Shown here piece by piece: positions 37,404-46,365 of a stretch of DNA of 64,000 nucleotides. The position numbers were made by a program, and so were the translations under genes. Source of the DNA: Rhizobium sp. ZPR4 (GTDB lineage: Bacteria; Pseudomonadota; Alphaproteobacteria; Rhizobiales; Rhizobiaceae); contig NZ_CP157967.1 in assembly GCF_040215725.1 (NCBI RefSeq), positions 3,504,501-3,568,500 on the forward strand, read 5' to 3'. The notes below the pieces were generated by a model. That model made no database searches. It saw only the letters and a list, made by a program, of their open reading frames with translations, and was not told where the DNA came from. The number at the start of each line of letters is the position of its first letter. Position 1 is the stretch's first letter.

Positions 37404-38438
37404 ATGGGTTTCAAAGTTGCAGTAGCGGGCGCGACCGGGAATGTTGGCCGCGAAATGCTCAATATCCTCGCGGAACGCGGTTTCCCGGCCGATGAGGTCG
37501 TGGCACTCGCATCGGCCCGTTCGCAGGGAACCGAGGTATCCTTCGGCGACCGGACGCTGAAGGTTTCCAACCTGGAGAACTACGATTTCTCCGACACCGA
37601 CATCTGCCTGATGTCGGCCGGCGGCGACGTCTCGAAGCGGGTCTCGCCGAAGATCGGCGCCCGGGGCTGCGTCGTCATCGACAACTCCTCGGCCTGGCGC
37701 TACGACGCCGACGTGCCGCTGATCGTGCCGGAAGTAAACCCGGATGCCGTCGCGCAGTTCACCAAGCGCAACATCATCGCCAACCCGAATTGCTCGACCG
37801 CGCAGCTCGTCGTCGCCCTGAAGCCGCTGCACGACTTCGCCAAGATCAAGCGCGTCGTCGTTTCGACCTACCAGTCGGTCTCCGGCGCCGGCAAGGACGG
37901 CATGGACGAGCTGTTCAACCAGACCCGCGCCGTCTTCGTCGCCGACCCGATCGAAGCGAAGAAGTTCACCAAGCGCATCGCCTTCAATGTCATCCCGCAC
38001 ATCGATAGCTTCATGGAAGACGGCTACACCAAGGAAGAATGGAAGGTGCTGGCCGAAACCAAGAAGATGCTCGACCCGAAGATCAAGGTCACCTGCACGG
38101 CCGTGCGCGTACCCGTCTTCATCGGCCACTCGGAATCGGTCAACATCGAGTTCGAAAACGAGATCACAGCCGATCAGGCTCGTGACATCCTGCGCGAAGC
38201 GCCGGGCTGCCTCGTCATCGACAAGCGCGAAAACGGCGGCTACATCACGCCTTACGAATCCGCCGGCGAAGATGCGACCTATATTTCGCGTATCCGTGAA
38301 GACGCGACCGTCGAGAACGGCCTCAACCTGTGGGTCGTTTCCGACAACCTGCGCAAGGGTGCCGCGCTCAACGCCATCCAGATTGCCGAATTGCTGGTCA
38401 ATCGCGGCCTCATCAAGCCGCGCAAGCAGGCTGCATAA
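37404..38438 (+). CDS. asd: aspartate-semialdehyde dehydrogenase
   Basis: Asd reduces aspartyl phosphate to aspartate semialdehyde, the branch-point for lysine/diaminopimelate, methionine and threonine. The 344-residue protein has VAVAGATGNVGREML for NADP, VIDNSSAWR, the catalytic cysteine in IIANPNCSTAQLV, VSTYQSVSGAGKDGMDE and the histidine region VTCTAVRVPVFIGHSES. GAAAGAGAG lies upstream of ATG 37404. It has no adjacent pathway gene. A terminator follows. Confidence 0.96.
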   Translation: MGFKVAVAGATGNVGREMLNILAERGFPADEVVALASARSQGTEVSFGDRTLKVSNLENYDFSDTDICLMSAGGDVSKRVSPKIGARGCVVIDNSSAWRYDADVPLIVPEVNPDAVAQFTKRNIIANPNCSTAQLVVALKPLHDFAKIKRVVVSTYQSVSGAGKDGMDELFNQTRAVFVADPIEAKKFTKRIAFNVIPHIDSFMEDGYTKEEWKVLAETKKMLDPKIKVTCTAVRVPVFIGHSESVNIEFENEITADQARDILREAPGCLVIDKRENGGYITPYESAGEDATYISRIREDATVENGLNLWVVSDNLRKGAALNAIQIAELLVNRGLIKPRKQAA

Positions 38439-38496
38439 GGATCTGTAAACCAATTTACGGTTTATAAACCCTCTCTGGCTATTCAGGATTGAATGG

Positions 38497-38531
38497 AAGC
38501 CTCGCCATTTCAAACGAAAGGCGGGGCTTTT
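38497..38531 (+). terminator. Rho-independent terminator of asd
   Basis: AAGCCTCGCC pairs with GGCGGGGCTT (one G-T pair) around a 15-base loop, followed by TTT. Confidence 0.75.
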
Positions 38532-38551
38532 CTGAATGATTTTGGTGGCGA

Positions 38552-38567
38552 TGTTTCACATGAAACG
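38552..38567. promoter_or_regulatory. second parS-like site
   Basis: TGTTTCACATGAAACG differs from the parS consensus at two positions. It lies after asd in a gene-free gap, 4.6 kb from the first site. Confidence 0.5.
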
Positions 38568-38722
38568 AAAACATCGGTCGCTAAAATATGATGACATGAT
38601 GGTCGGATGCTGGCATGGTCCGGTGGCGACTAAACGCGCGCGATCCCCTGGCTTCCAAGGGTTTGCGCGCCATTGAAAACGGTTACCGCGTTCGCATCGC
38701 GGTAAGATTTCGGGGACACTGA

Positions 38723-39544
38723 ATGCGCTTCACAAAGTCTGGAATGGCGGCTCTCGTGGCGGGCGGGTTGCTGCTGGGAATGCCGCTTGCGGCAAATGCC
38801 GCCTCTTGCAGCAACACCTCCGCCGGCTTCGAAAACTGGGTGCAGGAATTCAAGCGGGAAGCGCAGGGACAGGGCGTCAGCCCGTCCACCCTCGACAGGG
38901 CCTTCGCCAACGTTCATTACAACCAGGCCACCATCCGCGCCGACCGCGGCCAGAAGAGCTTCAAGCTTTCCTTCGAGGAATTCATGAAGAAGCGTGGCGG
39001 CCAGACGATCATCAATCGCGGCAAGAGCATGAAGCAGGCCAATGCGGCGCTGTTTGCCAAGATACAGAAGCGCTTCGGCGTTCCCCCAGGCCCGATCATC
39101 GCCATCTGGGGCATGGAAACCGGCTTCGGCAGCTATATGGGCGACCAGCATACGCTTTCAGCCGTCTCGACCCTTGCCTTTGACTGCCGTCGTTCCGCAT
39201 TCTTTACCGAGCAGCTCTACGCCGCCCTGAAGCTTGTGGGCGAAGGCTATCTCAGCCCGTCGGCGCGCGGCGCGGCTCACGGCGAAATCGGCCAGACGCA
39301 ATTCATGCCGAAAAACGTCGTTGCCTTCGGCGTCGACGAAGATGGCGATGGCAGGGTAGACTTGGTCGGCTCGCGCGCGGATGCGCTGGCCTCGACCGCG
39401 AACTTCCTGCGTGGCCACGGCTGGCAGCCGGGCGCCGGCTATCAGCCCGGCGAGCCGAATTTCGCCGCCATCGCCGGCTGGAATGACGCAAAGGTCTATC
39501 AGCAGGCGATCGCCTATATCGGCCAGCAGATCGACGGCAAGTAA
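38723..39544 (+). CDS. lytic murein transglycosylase (MltB type)
   Basis: A 273-residue periplasmic lytic transglycosylase that cleaves peptidoglycan glycan strands to anhydro-muropeptides. It has a signal peptide (residues 1-26, ending ANA), the MltB-type catalytic glutamate in IIAIWGMETGFGSYMG near residue 134, and the GEIGQTQFMPKNVVAFGVDE segment that lines the active groove. A Ca-binding-like DEDGDGRVD loop follows. It lacks the lipoprotein cysteine of E. coli MltB. No C-terminal peptidoglycan-binding domain is present. A terminator closes the gene. Confidence 0.92.
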   Translation: MRFTKSGMAALVAGGLLLGMPLAANAASCSNTSAGFENWVQEFKREAQGQGVSPSTLDRAFANVHYNQATIRADRGQKSFKLSFEEFMKKRGGQTIINRGKSMKQANAALFAKIQKRFGVPPGPIIAIWGMETGFGSYMGDQHTLSAVSTLAFDCRRSAFFTEQLYAALKLVGEGYLSPSARGAAHGEIGQTQFMPKNVVAFGVDEDGDGRVDLVGSRADALASTANFLRGHGWQPGAGYQPGEPNFAAIAGWNDAKVYQQAIAYIGQQIDGK

Positions 39545-39562
39545 GCCTGATCTCATCAATTA

Positions 39563-39599
39563 AAAAGGCGCTGCGACGGGATGGTCAGCAGCGCCTTTT
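39563..39599 (+). terminator. Rho-independent terminator between the transglycosylase and carbonic anhydrase genes
   Basis: AAAAGGCGCTGC and GCAGCGCCTTTT form a perfect 12-base-pair stem. Flanking A and T runs on both sides allow it to serve both convergent genes. Confidence 0.85.
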
Positions 39600-39638
39600 C
39601 ATTTGATCTGCCTTCGGCCCCACCAGGCGACCGGCCCC

Positions 39639-40280
39639 TTAAACGTCAGGGCGGATGAAATCGCGCGTAGCCGGGTCCATGATCCATAGCTCGCCGGTCG
39701 AAATATCAAACCACGCGCCGTGCAGGCGCAGCTTGCCTTCTTCCTCGCGTGCCTTGATTTCGGGAAAGCTGCGCAGATTTTCCAGCGAATTGCGGATCGA
39801 AATACGCTCCAGCGCCGTCTGACGCTCGGTCTGCGTCATGATGTCATTGCTTTGGATCTGTTCGGCAGCCGGCTTCAGCAATGCCATCCACCGGCCGATG
39901 AAGTCACCCGGCGAGAGCGGTTCGGCATCGGGATCGAGCGCGGCGCGGATGCCGCCGCAGCGGCCATGACCCATGACGACGATGTCGGAGACCTTGAGCG
40001 ACAGAACCGCGAATTCAAGCGCCGACGAGGTCGAATGGAAATTACCGTCCGGCTCGTAGGGCGGCACCATATTGGCGACATTGCGGATGACGAAGAGCTC
40101 TCCCGGGCCAGCATCGAAGATGATCTCCGGCGCTGAGCGGGAGTCACAACAGGCAATCACGAGCGTCGACGGGTTCTGGCCGAGTTCCGCCAGAGTGCGA
40201 TAGCGTTCGCGCTCATCGACGTAACGCCCGCTCATGAAATTGCGATAGCCGTTCAGAAGGGTGTCGGGAAAGCTTTGCAT
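39639..40280 (-). CDS. beta-class carbonic anhydrase
   Basis: The 213-residue enzyme interconverts CO2 and bicarbonate. The zinc ligands are visible: C45 in ACCDSRSAPE, H105 and C108 in VVMGHGRCGGI, with the D47/R49 dyad of the active site. A loop at YEPDGNFHSTSSALEFAV is typical of the plant-type subclass. It is convergent with the MltB-type gene and separate from the pyridoxal-kinase gene by 72 bases on the same strand. It probably supplies bicarbonate for carboxylases. Confidence 0.94.
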   Translation of the reverse strand: MQSFPDTLLNGYRNFMSGRYVDERERYRTLAELGQNPSTLVIACCDSRSAPEIIFDAGPGELFVIRNVANMVPPYEPDGNFHSTSSALEFAVLSLKVSDIVVMGHGRCGGIRAALDPDAEPLSPGDFIGRWMALLKPAAEQIQSNDIMTQTERQTALERISIRNSLENLRSFPEIKAREEEGKLRLHGAWFDISTGELWIMDPATRDFIRPDV

Positions 40281-40352
40281 GACATTGGATTACAGCGCGC
40301 TTCGGCCGATGGCAACTGCTGCGCTGCAAAAAGCGTTAACCGTCGCGAACCG

Positions 40353-41228
40353 CTATTTTTTCTTCCGCTGTGCCGGATGAACAAGATGGCGCAGCTGCAC
40401 CATCGCCATCGGCGTCGACAGGCTTGCGGAATCGACGGCCAGCGTCAGCTCGTTGCTGCCGCGTTTGACGGCGCGCGCCAGCACTTCAAAGACGCTGGCC
40501 GTCGTCAGTTGCAGCGCCCGCTCCTCATCCATGCCGGAAAGCAGGCGCGACAGGAAGACGGCGGACAAGAGATCGCCAAGCCCGTTCGGCGCGCCTTCCA
40601 CGCTGCGATGTTCTGCAAGCAGCGCATTTCGGCCGCTGAGATAGAGGTTGCCGATGCCGCCGGCCATCATCGGCACGGCGGACGTTACCAGCATGCGCGA
40701 TGGCCCAAGGGCGAGTGCCGCCTCCATGATGGCGTTGTTATCCTCGAGCGGTGCACCGGCAAGCCAGGCAAGCTCGTAGCGATTCGGCGTTGCCAACGAT
40801 GCCAGCGGGATCAGGTGGTCGCGGATCGCTTCCGCCGTCGCCTCGGGCACATAAAGCCCGCCGGCATCGCCAATAACTGGATCGCAGGCATAGAGGAGAT
40901 CGGGGTTCTTCTCCCGCAAAGCCGTTACCAGCCGGGCGACGGAAAGCGCCTGCGCAGCATTGCCGAAATAGCCCGACAGCACCGCCCTGACCTCGGAAAG
41001 CCAGGGTGCGGCGATGAGATCGTCGATCGCATGGTCGAAATCCGCCTCGTTGAAGGTTAGCCGCGTCGAACGCCCATGGCCGGGATGCCATGGCAGAACG
41101 ATCGTCGGCAGCGCCCACACCGGATGGCCGAGCGTCTCCAGCGCGAAGACGGCCGCACGATTGCCGACCGACCCTCGGACGACATGGCTGGAGATGACGA
41201 TAACGGCGCCGGCGGACACTTGCGACAT
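40353..41228 (-). CDS. pdxY: pyridoxal kinase PdxY
   Basis: PdxY phosphorylates pyridoxal in vitamin B6 salvage. The product (291 residues from ATG 41228) has the ribokinase-like fold: VISSHVVRGSVGNRAAVFAL at the start, WALPTIVLPWHPGHGRS, YACDPVIGDAGGLYV, TPNRYELAWLAG and the GAPNGLGDLLSAVFLS anion-hole loop, in which the family's GTGD is NGLGD. ATG 41228 is the conserved start; the open frame upstream to 41294 has no family match. The 294-base region to gdh is A+T-rich and shows no gene. Confidence 0.92.
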   Translation of the reverse strand: MSQVSAGAVIVISSHVVRGSVGNRAAVFALETLGHPVWALPTIVLPWHPGHGRSTRLTFNEADFDHAIDDLIAAPWLSEVRAVLSGYFGNAAQALSVARLVTALREKNPDLLYACDPVIGDAGGLYVPEATAEAIRDHLIPLASLATPNRYELAWLAGAPLEDNNAIMEAALALGPSRMLVTSAVPMMAGGIGNLYLSGRNALLAEHRSVEGAPNGLGDLLSAVFLSRLLSGMDEERALQLTTASVFEVLARAVKRGSNELTLAVDSASLSTPMAMVQLRHLVHPAQRKKK

Positions 41229-41522
41229 GATGCTAGCTTTCAAGTTCAGGGCTTCAAACTGCCATGGCGCCGTTGATGATCCCTTTGGCGGCACTCTGTC
41301 AACCGCACTTCACAGAGTCATGAAAACCTCTGTTGACGAGCCCACTCCGCCAATTTCACACTAATGACATCCGCTTTGCATCGAGATCGCGCATTCCGGC
41401 AAGATTTTTAAAAAAACCGGCCAAAATCAGTCCGAAAGCAACCAAATTCGCATTCTTTTTGCCAGTTTTTTCGCTAAACCTTCTGCTACTGTCGTCAAAA
41501 TTCAAAAATCGGGAGGAATTCC

Positions 41523-44500
41523 ATGGCGCCCAAGACCAATCCGAAACGGGAAAAACAGATCGAAGCGGCACGCAAGATAGCGGCGGCAACGGGCGAGGCG
41601 CACCTTGATCCCGAAATCCTGTTCGGCCGGGCGAGCAACGACGACATGGAGCTTTACAGCCCGGAAATGCTGGCTCTTGCCGCGACGCATGCGGCCAAGG
41701 AACTCGCGGCCTGGGGCGGCACCTCTCCGCGCGTCAGCATCGAGCAGGTCGCCAACATCGAGCCCGATAGCGTTGCCGTGTCGATCCTCTCGATCACCGA
41801 CCACAACATGCCCTTCCTCTATGAATCGATCATGGGCGAAGTGACCAGCAGCTACCGCGATCTCTATATGGCGGTGCATCCGATCCTGATCATCGAGAAA
41901 GGCAAGCAGCCCAACCTCTATTCAGCCGATCAACCGAGCGACCCCGCCCATCGCGTCAGCCATATCCAGTTGCATCTCTCACCCCTATCGACGGCGCAGG
42001 CAACGGATCTGACCAAGCGGGTCCAGACCGTGCTCGACCAGACGCATCTTACCGTTTCCGACTGGAAGCCGATGCTGTCGCGCCTCGACACCGTCATTTC
42101 CGAGCTTTCCACCTACGAAGCGGCCGGCCGCCGCAAGAACGACCGAGACGAAGCGCTCGCCTTCCTTGCCTGGCTAAGAGACGGCAATTTCACCTTCCTC
42201 GGCATGCGCGAATATGTCTATTCCGGCAAGGGCGCCAACGCCAAGGTGGAGCGCGATCGCGGCACCGGCCTCGGCATCCTCTCCAATCCTGATGTCCGCG
42301 TCCTCCGACAGGGCAAGGACCAGGTGACCACGACGCCTGAAATCCTCGCCTTCCTCGATGGGCCGGATTTCCTGATCGTCACCAAGGCCAACGTCAAGTC
42401 GGTCGTCCATCGCCGCGCCTATATGGATTATGTCGGCGTCAAGCGCTTCGACACGGATGGCAACGTCACCGGCGAGCTGCGCATCGTCGGCCTCTTCACC
42501 TCCACCGCCTATACCAGCGCCGCAATTGAAGTGCCGCTGCTGCGCTCGAAGGTGCAGAAGGTCAAGGATCACTTCGGCTTCGATCCCACAAGCCATTCCG
42601 GCCGCATGCTCGAGAACACGCTGGAATCCTACCCCCGCGACGATCTCTTCCAGATCGATACGACGCTGCTCGCGAGCTTTGCAGAGCAGATCAACGACCT
42701 GACAGACCGGCCGCGTGTGCGGGCGCTGCCGCGCATCGATCATTTCGACCGCTTCGTCTCCGTCATCGTCTATGTCCCGCGCGAGGAATATGATTCCGTC
42801 GTCCGCGAGAAGATCGGCAACTACCTGAAGTCAGTCTATGACGGCCGCGTCTCCGCTTATTATCCGGCTTTCCCGGAAGGCGGCGTGGCCCGCGTTCACT
42901 TCATCATCGGCCGTAGCGCCGGCAAGACGCCACACGTTCCCCAAGCCAAGCTGGAAGAGGCGATCCGCGCCATCACCGCCCGCTGGGATGAGCGTTTCGT
43001 CATGCTGGCAGGTCCGAAGGCGCCGAACATCTCCGTCAGCCAGGCTTTCCAGGAAGCTTTCTCGCCGGAAGACGCCTTTGCCGACCTGCCCGATATCGTC
43101 GCCACGGCCGGTGCCGAGCCGATCCGTATCGGCTTCTATATCCGCAAGGACGAGGCGGGCGACATTCTCTCGCTGAAGATCTTCCATGGCGATGGCAACC
43201 TCGCACTGTCGCGCCGCGTGCCGCTGCTCGAAAATCTCGGCTTCAACGTTATCAGCGAGCGCACCTTCGATATCTACGTCACGGCCAAGGACGGCTCGAC
43301 CGGCCATGTCGTACTGCACGACATGGAACTCGAGGCTCGGGGCGGATTGACCATCGATCTCGCCCGCCATGGTGCTGCTCTGGAAGAGGCCTTCCTCGCC
43401 GCCTTCGGCGGCACGATTGACAATGATGCCTTCAACCGGCTGATCGTCTCCGCCGACCTCTCCGCCCGTGAGACGAACGTCTTGCGCGCCTATTCCCGCT
43501 ATCTGCGCCAGGCAGGCATTGCCTATTCGCAGGATTATATCTCTGCGACGTTGGACAAGTATCCGCGCATCGCTGCCTCGCTCTTCCGCCTGTTCCACGA
43601 CACGCTCGATCCGAAACTCAGCGACAAGAACCGCACGAAGAAGCTTTCCGACCTCCATACCGCCATCGAGACCGAGCTCGCCGACGTTCCGAGCCTTGAT
43701 GACGACCGCATCCTGCGCCGCTACGTCAACGCCATCGATGCGACGCTGCGCACCAACTATTTCCAGAGGAATGCAGACGGCACGCCGAAGGCCATGCTCG
43801 CCTTCAAGCTCGATCCGAAGCTGCTGGATGGCCTGCCCGAGCCGCGCCCCTTCCGCGAAATCTTCGTCTACGGCGTCGAAGTGGAAGGCGTGCACCTGCG
43901 CTTCGGCAAGGTGGCACGCGGCGGCCTGCGCTGGTCGGACCGCGCGGAAGACTATCGCACCGAAGTGCTCGGCCTGGTGAAGGCACAGCAGGTCAAGAAC
44001 GCCGTTATCGTGCCCGTCGGCGCCAAGGGCGGCTTCTATCCGAAGAAGCTTCCGGTCGGCGGCAGCCGCGACGAGATCTTCAACACTGGCCGCGAAGCCT
44101 ACAAGACCTATATCCGCACGCTGCTGTCGATCACCGACAATATCTCCGGCGCCGATATCATCCCGCCGGCCGACACGGTGCGGCTCGATGGCGACGATCC
44201 CTATTTCGTCGTCGCCGCCGACAAGGGCACCGCCACCTTCTCCGACACCGCCAATGCGCTCGCGCAGGAAGCCGGCTTCTGGCTGGACGACGCCTTCGCG
44301 TCGGGCGGCTCGGCCGGCTATGACCACAAGAAGATGGGCATCACCGCCCGCGGCGCCTGGGAAACCGTGAAGCGCCACTTCCGCGAAATGGACATCGATA
44401 TCCAGACGACGCCCTTCAACGTCGTCGGCGTCGGCGACATGTCGGGCGACGTCTTCGGCAACGGCATGCTGCTCTCTCCGAAGATCCGCCTGCTCGCCGC

Positions 44501-46313
44501 CTTCGATCACCGCGATATCTTCATCGATCCCGATCCGGACATGGCAAAGACGCTTGCCGAACGCCAGCGTCTTTTCGATCTGCCGCGCTCCAGCTGGCAG
44601 GATTTCGACAAGTCGGTCCTGTCGAAGGGCGCGATGATCATCTCCCGCTCGGCCAAATCGGTGACGCTGACGCCGGAGGCGGTCGCCTCCATCGGCATCG
44701 ACAAGTCAGTCGCAACACCTTTCGAGATCATGACGGCGATCCTCAGGGCTCCCGTTGATCTCTTGTGGTTCGGCGGCATCGGCACCTACGTTAAGGCGCC
44801 GTCGGAGACGGATTCGGAAGTCGGCGATCGCGCCAACGATCCGATCCGCATCACCGCCGAGGAAGTACGCGCCAAGGTGATCGGCGAGGGTGCCAATCTC
44901 GGTGTCACCCAAAAGGGCCGCATCGCCTATGGCCTCAAGGGCGGGCGCTGCAACTCCGACGCCATCGACAATTCCGCCGGCGTCAACACCTCCGACGTCG
45001 AGGTCAACATCAAGATCGCACTCGCCAATGCCATGTTCGACGATCGGCTGACGCGCGCCAAGCGCGATATCCTGCTGGCATCGATGACCGACGAAGTGGC
45101 TCTGCTCGTCCTGCGCAACAACTACCTGCAATCCCTGGCAATCTCGCTGACGGAGCGCAAGGGCACCGGCAACGCTCTCGAACTCAGCCGCTTTATGAGC
45201 GTGCTGGAAGCAGCAAAACAGCTCAATCGCAAGGTCGAAACCCTGCCCGACGACCAGACCTTCGCCGAGCGTTACGCCAACGGACGCCCGCTGACACGCC
45301 CCGAAATCGGCGTGCTGCTCTCCTATGCCAAGATCGTTCTCTTCGACGCGCTTGTCGCCAGCGACCTGCCTGACGATCCCTATTTCGCCGTAACCCTCAG
45401 CCGCTATTTCCCGGCCAAGATGCAGCGTTCGAACGCCACCGATATCGAAAGCCATCGTCTGCGCCGCGAAATCATCGGCACGGCGCTCGCCAACGAAGCG
45501 ATCAACCGTGGCGGCCCGGGCTTTGCCGTCAGCATGATGGACGCGACGGCGGCATCGGCTGCGGAAGTCGTCAAGGCCGCCGTCATCGCCCGCGATGGCT
45601 TCGATCTCGACCGGCTCTGGAACGAGACCGACGCGTTGGACGGCAAGGTCGGCGGCCAGATGCAGAACCGCGTCTATGGCGAGATCACCGAGGTCTACAC
45701 CGTTCTGACGCGCCTGCTACTGAAGACCGGGGCCGCCAAGGGTGAGATCGAGGAAACCGTTAGCCGGCTTCGCGCAGCCCTGAAGAAGTTGCGCCCAGTC
45801 TTCCTCAGCCACATCCCGGCGGATTTCGCGGCCGAGATCGCCGCTCGCGAAGCGGAATACCAGGCTGCCGGCCTGCCGGAAAAGCTGGCTTCGGAGATCG
45901 CCACGATCTACGCGCTCGTTCTCGTACCGGAAATCATGCAGATCGCCGAGCGCACCGGCGATACGCTGAACCGGGCGGCTGAAAGCTACTTCACGGTGTC
46001 GCAGACCTTCCGCGTCGGTCGCCTGCTGCTTGCCGGCAGCCGGATCGTCACCGGCGATCATTACGAGAGCCTGGCGCTCGCGCGCAGCCTCGACCAGATC
46101 GCCGGCGCCCGCCGCGATATCGTCATCTCGGCGCTATCAAACCATCCGAAGGACAAGCAGCCGGTTCAGGCCTGGCATGCGGAAGACCGTATCCGCATCA
46201 ATCGCATCGCCGAAGAACTCGGCGGCCTCAGCGAAAGCGGCGATCCGAACCTCGCCCGCATCACCGTCGCCGCCGGCCTGCTCAGCGATCTTGCGAACGG
46301 CCGGGCAAGGTGA
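41523..46313 (+). CDS. gdhB: NAD-specific glutamate dehydrogenase, 180-kDa class
   Basis: This 1596-residue enzyme deaminates glutamate to 2-oxoglutarate with NAD, a catabolic role. Its N-terminal half (to about 700) holds ACT-like regulatory segments. The catalytic part includes EVEGVHLRFGKVARGGLRWS, NAVIVPVGAKGGFYPKK near residue 823-840 with the catalytic lysine, and the Rossmann part VGVGDMSGDVFGNGML near residue 968. The C-terminal 400 residues are helical. GGGAGGAATTCC leads to ATG 41523. The MFS gene begins 52 bases downstream. The longest gene of the window, with uniform codon use. Confidence 0.96.
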   Translation: MAPKTNPKREKQIEAARKIAAATGEAHLDPEILFGRASNDDMELYSPEMLALAATHAAKELAAWGGTSPRVSIEQVANIEPDSVAVSILSITDHNMPFLYESIMGEVTSSYRDLYMAVHPILIIEKGKQPNLYSADQPSDPAHRVSHIQLHLSPLSTAQATDLTKRVQTVLDQTHLTVSDWKPMLSRLDTVISELSTYEAAGRRKNDRDEALAFLAWLRDGNFTFLGMREYVYSGKGANAKVERDRGTGLGILSNPDVRVLRQGKDQVTTTPEILAFLDGPDFLIVTKANVKSVVHRRAYMDYVGVKRFDTDGNVTGELRIVGLFTSTAYTSAAIEVPLLRSKVQKVKDHFGFDPTSHSGRMLENTLESYPRDDLFQIDTTLLASFAEQINDLTDRPRVRALPRIDHFDRFVSVIVYVPREEYDSVVREKIGNYLKSVYDGRVSAYYPAFPEGGVARVHFIIGRSAGKTPHVPQAKLEEAIRAITARWDERFVMLAGPKAPNISVSQAFQEAFSPEDAFADLPDIVATAGAEPIRIGFYIRKDEAGDILSLKIFHGDGNLALSRRVPLLENLGFNVISERTFDIYVTAKDGSTGHVVLHDMELEARGGLTIDLARHGAALEEAFLAAFGGTIDNDAFNRLIVSADLSARETNVLRAYSRYLRQAGIAYSQDYISATLDKYPRIAASLFRLFHDTLDPKLSDKNRTKKLSDLHTAIETELADVPSLDDDRILRRYVNAIDATLRTNYFQRNADGTPKAMLAFKLDPKLLDGLPEPRPFREIFVYGVEVEGVHLRFGKVARGGLRWSDRAEDYRTEVLGLVKAQQVKNAVIVPVGAKGGFYPKKLPVGGSRDEIFNTGREAYKTYIRTLLSITDNISGADIIPPADTVRLDGDDPYFVVAADKGTATFSDTANALAQEAGFWLDDAFASGGSAGYDHKKMGITARGAWETVKRHFREMDIDIQTTPFNVVGVGDMSGDVFGNGMLLSPKIRLLAAFDHRDIFIDPDPDMAKTLAERQRLFDLPRSSWQDFDKSVLSKGAMIISRSAKSVTLTPEAVASIGIDKSVATPFEIMTAILRAPVDLLWFGGIGTYVKAPSETDSEVGDRANDPIRITAEEVRAKVIGEGANLGVTQKGRIAYGLKGGRCNSDAIDNSAGVNTSDVEVNIKIALANAMFDDRLTRAKRDILLASMTDEVALLVLRNNYLQSLAISLTERKGTGNALELSRFMSVLEAAKQLNRKVETLPDDQTFAERYANGRPLTRPEIGVLLSYAKIVLFDALVASDLPDDPYFAVTLSRYFPAKMQRSNATDIESHRLRREIIGTALANEAINRGGPGFAVSMMDATAASAAEVVKAAVIARDGFDLDRLWNETDALDGKVGGQMQNRVYGEITEVYTVLTRLLLKTGAAKGEIEETVSRLRAALKKLRPVFLSHIPADFAAEIAAREAEYQAAGLPEKLASEIATIYALVLVPEIMQIAERTGDTLNRAAESYFTVSQTFRVGRLLLAGSRIVTGDHYESLALARSLDQIAGARRDIVISALSNHPKDKQPVQAWHAEDRIRINRIAEELGGLSESGDPNLARITVAAGLLSDLANGRAR

Positions 46314-46365
46314 CACAGTCCGCCCCGGCCCGTCATACGGGTAAGGGATTGAGGGGCAGGATCTG

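Noticed and set aside
36888..38513. 541-codon open frame on the minus strand antisense to asd
   Set aside because: It is the mirror of a strongly conserved gene in G+C-rich DNA, shows no known domain and is full of Asp/Val/Arg/Gly typical of antisense frames.
42831..44510. 559-codon open frame antisense to the glutamate dehydrogenase gene
   Set aside because: No motif and no ribosome-binding site; it lies wholly inside a gene with clear catalytic motifs.
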